DNA of 64,000 nucleotides from Coffea arabica (taxonomy: Eukaryota; Streptophyta; Magnoliopsida; Gentianales; Rubiaceae): assembly GCF_036785885.1 (NCBI RefSeq), contig NC_092317.1:6760501-6824500 (forward strand). Reading direction: 5' to 3'. The notes below the pieces were generated by a model. That model had not been told where the DNA came from. It did not search any database and saw only the letters and a program-made list of their open reading frames with translations. Both the position numbers and the translations under genes were made by a program. Within the stretch, counting starts at the first letter, position 1. Every line of letters starts with the position of its first letter. Shown piece after piece: positions 59,600 to 64,000 of this stretch.

Positions 59600-59910
59600 T
59601 AATCTTTTCTACGTTGACAGTATATACATTATCACTATTAGATTAGATGAATGATAGCTATACAAAATTTGAATTTAAAATTCAATTTCTGCATACATGT
59701 CACGAATCCAATGATGATAATATATACACTGTCAGTCAGTGTATATAAGATTTACTCATAATAGGACATGAATCTTTTCTACACTGATAGTACATACACT
59801 ATAGGAGCTGGATGAATGATAGCTATCTAAAATTTAAATTTGAAATTTAATTTTTACACACATGTCATGAATCCAACGATGATAATGTATATATAAGATT
59901 TATTAATAAT
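59600..59910 (+). mobile_element. Two tandem copies of the CTACACTGA MITE family
   Basis: Copy 1 is about 59600-59755 and copy 2 about 59771-59910. Each starts AATCTTTTCTAC.TTGACAG / AATCTTTTCTACACTGATAG. Each continues through GATGAATGATAGCTAT, AAATTTAAATTTGAAATTTA-like sequence, CATGTCA.GAATCCAA and GATGATAAT.TATA. A third copy lies at 2276. Confidence 0.75.
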
Positions 59911-61365
59911 AATAATAAGAGGAGAAGTAGAGAGAAGTTTTTCGATTTTGATTCCTAATAAAGTAGGAGATCTTCTCCATGGAGCTAATTGGGCTTAATC
60001 CAAATGCAGCATGCAAGTGCAATTATAGAAATAGCTTAAGATTGCACAGCTTTTTTGGGAGTAGAGGCGAAATTTGACCTCTCCTAAATTCATATGTAGC
60101 AGAAAAATTACATCATCTTTACAATTTTCAATACACCTTTTTATCTTTTCAATATCTTTTTATCTCACATACATCACATCACAAAAAATGCTACAGTAAA
60201 AATATTCCAAATAATCCCAAATAACCTACAATCCAAACAGACTATCAGGGACTACAGCTGGACTGGAACTGGGGTGTTATCCCCTCCCAATGGCCGTTGA
60301 TATTCTGCTACAACCACAACAATTTTAATCTAAATGGACTGTAATATACATATGTATGTATATATCCTTTCTAACTCACAATAAAAGTGTTGATCATTTG
60401 GGAAATTTTACCCTTTGGGTGTGAAATGTTGCTATGACACCTAAAAGTCAAAAACACACTACTCTGCCAATAACGTCGGCCCCTCCTAAGTCCTAACTCT
60501 CTATGCGTGAAAACTGAAAAATAAGTTCTTTCGGGTGCATTTAGGAGAAGGTTCTGCTGTTGCTAAAAATAAATAATAACAATTTGCTCTTAAAGAAGAA
60601 AAAGGCGAGATTGATATCTTGTTTTTTAATAAGTGAAAGGTTTTAAATCTAGAATTTTCTATTTATAATTTCTCTTATTTTATCATCTAATTTAATCATC
60701 TCCCAAGATTTATACCTTTATGTTAATGAGCTAGCAATTTTTGCCTTTTTTCAAAGAAAAGGAATGATGTTAATGGAAATTTTTTAATAAAAAAATGGAA
60801 TGATTTTAATGGATTTTTTAAAGAAAAAGGAACGATTTTAATGGAATTTTCTGTGTCGATGGTCACGTGAGTTCCGTGATCAATTGGGTAGGCCCAGGGA
60901 CGGCCTGTCGTCTGCACGCATCACTGAATCAGCATATAGCTCGTACATATAGTGAGGTGAAGAGCAACTGGCAAAAACAATGGATTAGAGTTGGACTCCT
61001 CTTTATTTCTCTCAAATTATTTTATTCACTTTTTTTAATAATTAAAATAGTCCGTATTCTGATGTTGATTAGTAAATCAACATGCTAGAACATGATATTC
61101 AAATGAGAATACTTGATTTGCACAAAATAAACGGTAACATTTAGTCAATTTATTTTTGTATTTTGTGTATAACTAAATTAACCAACACATTATTGTATAG
61201 AACAAGTTTCTCAAATTAAATATAAAAGGAGAACGGTACAAAATAACTAACGCATCAATTCCTCGATAAAGATCCTGTGTTTAAGTTCCGCTATTGTGTA
61301 AAATAGGCAGTTTGTAAAAATTTGCATAAGCAATTTGTGATTTCGGAAAGATGTCCATCGATGAG
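59911..61365. other. Intergenic, no gene seen
   Basis: Contains an inverted CTGTTTGGATTG MITE at 60104-60241. A small local repeat of GGAATGATTTTAATGG-type units lies at about 60760-60850. Nothing else is recognised. Confidence 0.5.
60104..60241 (-). mobile_element. CTGTTTGGATTG MITE, inverted, one end truncated
   Basis: In the opposite orientation to the copies at 53895 and 62971. It ends ACAATCCAAACAG on the right and shares ACATCATCTTTACAATTTTC, ATACACCTTTTTATCTT and CATACATCACATCACAAAAA. The terminus that should lie at the left is missing. Confidence 0.7.
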
Positions 61366-61620
61366 TAAGATTGCAAACAAATCGAATCGAGTCGAGTCTC
61401 AATTTAATTTTTATCAATCTCGAGCTCGACGAGTTTTGAATGTAAAACTCGAGTTCGAATTCAATTCAAATTCGAGTTAAATCGAATTCGAATTTTAAAA
61501 ATAAAAAATAAATATTTAATTTAAAATAATAATTTTTAAAAATTAATAAAATATTTAAAATATATTATTTTATTAGTAAAATATGCATATATAAAATCGA
61601 ATCCACTTGTAAACTAGTAT
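61366..61620. mobile_element. CGAGCTC-family MITE fragment, diverged
   Basis: GCAAACAAATCGAATCGAGTC at the left matches the family end in degraded form. It is followed by TCTCGAGCTCGACGAG and TCGAATTCGAATTT blocks and an AT-rich core running to CGAATCCACTTG. A further related scrap (ATCGCAAACAGCTCGACTC when read on the minus strand) is at about 61985-62010. Confidence 0.5.
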
Positions 61621-61798
61621 CATTAAGACGCTGTTTGGCACTCGAGTTTTTTGTCAAGTTTGTCTGTTACAAGTTTTTTAAAAATTTTAGTTACAGTAAT
61701 CTCAAAAAAAATTTTAAACTATACTCTTCAAAATATTCAAAAATTTACATATTTCAAAATTTTTTTTAAAAATTTCTATAGTAAATTACAGTAAAGTC

Positions 61799-61931
61799 TT
61801 GGATTGCTTGTTTCCGTCGGAAAATATTGTCGTTTTCCGTGATCACATTTTCCTATCACCTTTTTCCCTCACATATATCAAATCATTACAGTAATTTTTC
61901 CATGAAAAATGACGGAAAATGCAATCCAAAC
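61799..61931 (-). mobile_element. Small MITE, inverted copy of the element at 46561
   Basis: Bounded by TTGGATTGC and GCAATCCAA. It shares CCGTCGGAAAAT, CGTTTTCCGTGATCACATTT and TCATTACAGTAATTTT with the 46561-46695 element in reverse orientation. Confidence 0.7.
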
Positions 61932-61939
61932 ACAACCTA

Positions 61940-62970
61940 AGATAAATATTCACTTGCCAAATGGACCTAAGTTTAAGTTGGAATTTTGAGTCGAGCTGTT
62001 TGCGATCCGCACGACTCATGTGATGTGCAGCTCTGCTGTTGATGAGCACAATCGAAATCTTTATCGCAGGAGAAAGAATGAAAAAAAGCGATAGTAAATA
62101 GTCGTCTATCCACAACAGGTAGCTTTATACAGTGGGAAAACTGCAGTGTGGTTGGGGGGAGGGGGGGGACTTGGAGATAGGGAAGCAATGAGCAGGGCGG
62201 GAGGGGTAGTTTGATGGTGATGTGATGTGTGCGAACTTAAAATGATGGATGACGTGCGGTGCAATTGTAGTGCAGGGGAAGTGGGGGGGATTCTGATGGT
62301 CTAGTCGTCTAGAGACTTATGCGTGAGTGGAGACTGGAGAGTGGGACCAGTTTGTATTGGTTGGAAGTTACTGGCTCATGTAGGTCTATAGACTTCTGCT
62401 GCATGTGCACAAGTGGGTCTCTTTCTTGACATAGACTGCAGAGAGAGAGAGAGACCCCCCCCCCCCCCCCCCCCCCAAACAACAGCAAAAACTCTTGCTC
62501 CTGCGTTTGTTATGTTGCAGTTCTATATTTACTGCTGATAAGGACGCAACCTGCGTTTGTATCTGCTTAATTTAAGAAAAATTATGATTATTTTTTACAT
62601 GAAATGAGTCGGTACGCATAAAACATTCATAACGAATTTATGCATTGGATTCCATTTACCTCATGGTTGGGAACTAATGCTTTGATCTTTTAAATGTTTT
62701 TGAATAAAATTTTAACGAATTTGGTAGTTACAAATAATATTTGTTTTGTGAGTAATTACAGGCGAAGAGAGTTTCATAGTACCTTTCGAGTACCGTACAG
62801 TAACGTATTAATTTACTGTTGGATGCATAAAAGGAAATATCAGCCTTTTCGTGATTTTTAGAATTTAAATTATTAAATGATGTGACGGGAATTTATTGAA
62901 TTATAACCGCAAGCAGGATACTCAAAAGAAATACTACTGGTAGAACTTCCTGATAGTTGAATGTAGTTAT
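61940..62970. other. Intergenic, low-complexity
   Basis: G-rich DNA at 62140-62300, a GA/C microsatellite at 62441-62476, then AT-rich DNA. No gene or bounded element was found. Confidence 0.5.
62441..62476. repeat. (GA)7 joined to a run of 22 C
   Basis: A GA dinucleotide run at 62441-62454 is directly followed by poly-C at 62455-62476. Such homopolymer length is error-prone in sequencing. Confidence 0.9.
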
Positions 62971-63141
62971 CTGTTTGGATTGTAAGTTATTTGGGATTAT
63001 TTGGGATATTTTTACTGTAGCACTTTTTGTGATGTGATGTATGTGAGATAAAAAGATATTGGGAAGATAAAAAGGTGTATTGGAAATTGTAAAGATGATG
63101 TAAGCAAATAAAATTGGGAAAATATGAACCAATCCAAACAA
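62971..63141 (+). mobile_element. CTGTTTGGATTG MITE, about 171 bp
   Basis: The left end is CTGTTTGGATTGTAAGTTAT and the right end CCAATCCAAACA. The interior matches the copy at 53895 nearly base for base (CACTTTTTGTGATGTGATG, AGGTGTATTGGAAATTGTAA). Confidence 0.8.
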
Positions 63142-63645
63142 ATTAAATTTGGCCGGTAACATAGGCAACGTATGATCGGATATTAAACGTTGTTAATTAA
63201 GTGATTATAAGGATAAAGTTGAAAAAATTGTCCCAAAAAAGAGGGTTAAAGCTAAAAAATGAAAAAAAAAAAAAAAGAAGCTTACTCCATACTAAAGTTT
63301 GGAAAAAAAACTCAATGCTGTCCAATCAAGGGAACGGTGTAGGATGGTCCACTCTCCGCTCAAGTTTTAACGTCACATAGAAGATGGAGGCGGAATTGCT
63401 TAGCAATTTAATAGAGTGTGACTTCGTAATTGAAGTTGGTTATTACTATACAGGTTCTTAATTTTAAATCCGTCATTAGAACAATTTGGACTTTTGGAAT
63501 CAACAATAAAAGTGATTTTCTCGTAAAAGAGAAATTAATGATTGTCTCAAACGGTCAAATTTTGGTGCCTAGGTTTTACAAAGTTAACTTTAAATTGTAA
63601 ATTAAGGATATCTCTAGAGCCAACATTTGATATGAAATACTACTT
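63142..63645. other. Intergenic, nothing recognised
   Basis: AT-rich DNA with an A-run at 63262-63274. No gene, RNA or bounded element. Confidence 0.5.
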
Positions 63646-64000
63646 AGGGGTGCAATCAAGTCAAGCCGCTCGGGAGTAGCTTGCGAGCGGCATGGTAAAA
63701 AGCTTGGCTCGAGCTCGGTCAAATCGAGTTCGAGCTACTTGTTACATTCAACGAGTCGAGTTCGAGCTCCAAAAATAAATACTCGAGTGCTCGACGAGTT
63801 TAATCGAGTTTTTATATTATATATTTTGAGAAAAAAAATTATAAGTTTATTTTAAAACTCAAGCTCGAGTTCGAGTAGATCGGGATTGATATTTATTCGA
63901 GCTTAGTCGAGCTCGAGTCCAAATTTTTTTACTCGTTAGAGCTAGAGCTGGAGCTCGAGTAGCACTAATTCTGATCGAGTTCGAGCTCGAGTATGGTGCT
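63646..64000. mobile_element. CGAGCTC-palindrome MITE, copy 4, cut by the window edge
   Basis: Starts AGGGGTGCAATCAAGTCAAG and is followed by repeated TCGAGCTCG, TCGAGTTCGAGC and AT-rich core sequence of the family. The right terminus lies beyond position 64000. Confidence 0.75.

Noticed and set aside
62455..62476. Long poly-C tract
   Set aside because: Not treated as biology; a homopolymer of this length may be a sequencing or assembly artefact.

Overview
This is nuclear DNA from a flowering plant, most likely a eudicot. The evidence is AT-rich intergenic DNA, introns with GT..AG borders, a plant-only Dof transcription factor, a plant GT106/O-fucosyltransferase-type glycosyltransferase, an intact Ty1-copia retrotransposon and many plant-type MITEs. 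An asterid (for example Rubiaceae-like) origin is only a guess from the style of the repeats. There are no operons, no CRISPR array and no RNA gene that I can defend.

Layout, left to right. (1) 80-1181, minus: the first two coding exons of a GT106 glycosyltransferase gene that runs off the left edge. (2) 1.8-18 kb: gene-poor DNA with a diverged tandem duplication and four well-bounded DNA-transposon MITEs: Harbinger-type with TTA target duplication, Mutator-type with 9-bp duplication, and two hAT-type with 8-bp duplications. (3) 19252-23149, minus: a complete five-exon BSD-domain protein gene whose exons join in phase to 271 codons. (4) About 24.2-29.6 kb: a decayed Helitron on the minus strand. 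It has a 3' hairpin plus CTAG terminus, an in-phase chain of exons resembling the Helitron Rep/helicase N-terminal region, and unidentified exon-like pieces. (5) 30.3-32.3 kb: tandem repeats and a palindrome-rich MITE inserted into a local tandem duplication. (6) 33764-38640, minus: a full-length, intact and evidently young Ty1-copia element. (7) 39.4-41.2 kb, plus: a SAM-domain protein gene with a 5'UTR intron. (8) 43-54 kb: more MITEs, a GC-capped hAT element and a gypsy-type solo LTR. (9) 56491-57549, plus: an intact intronless Dof transcription factor resembling DOF5.4/OBP4. (10) 57.6-64 kb: repeats only, ending inside another palindrome-rich MITE.

The host genes are unrelated single loci (cell-wall or Golgi glycosylation, a BSD adaptor-like protein, a SAM-domain nuclear-looking protein, a Dof regulator) and do not form a pathway. 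I found no convincing new biological system. The items most worth following up are the Helitron with its exon chain, the very recent copia insertion, and the CGAGCTC-palindrome MITE family, one copy of which split a tandem repeat.
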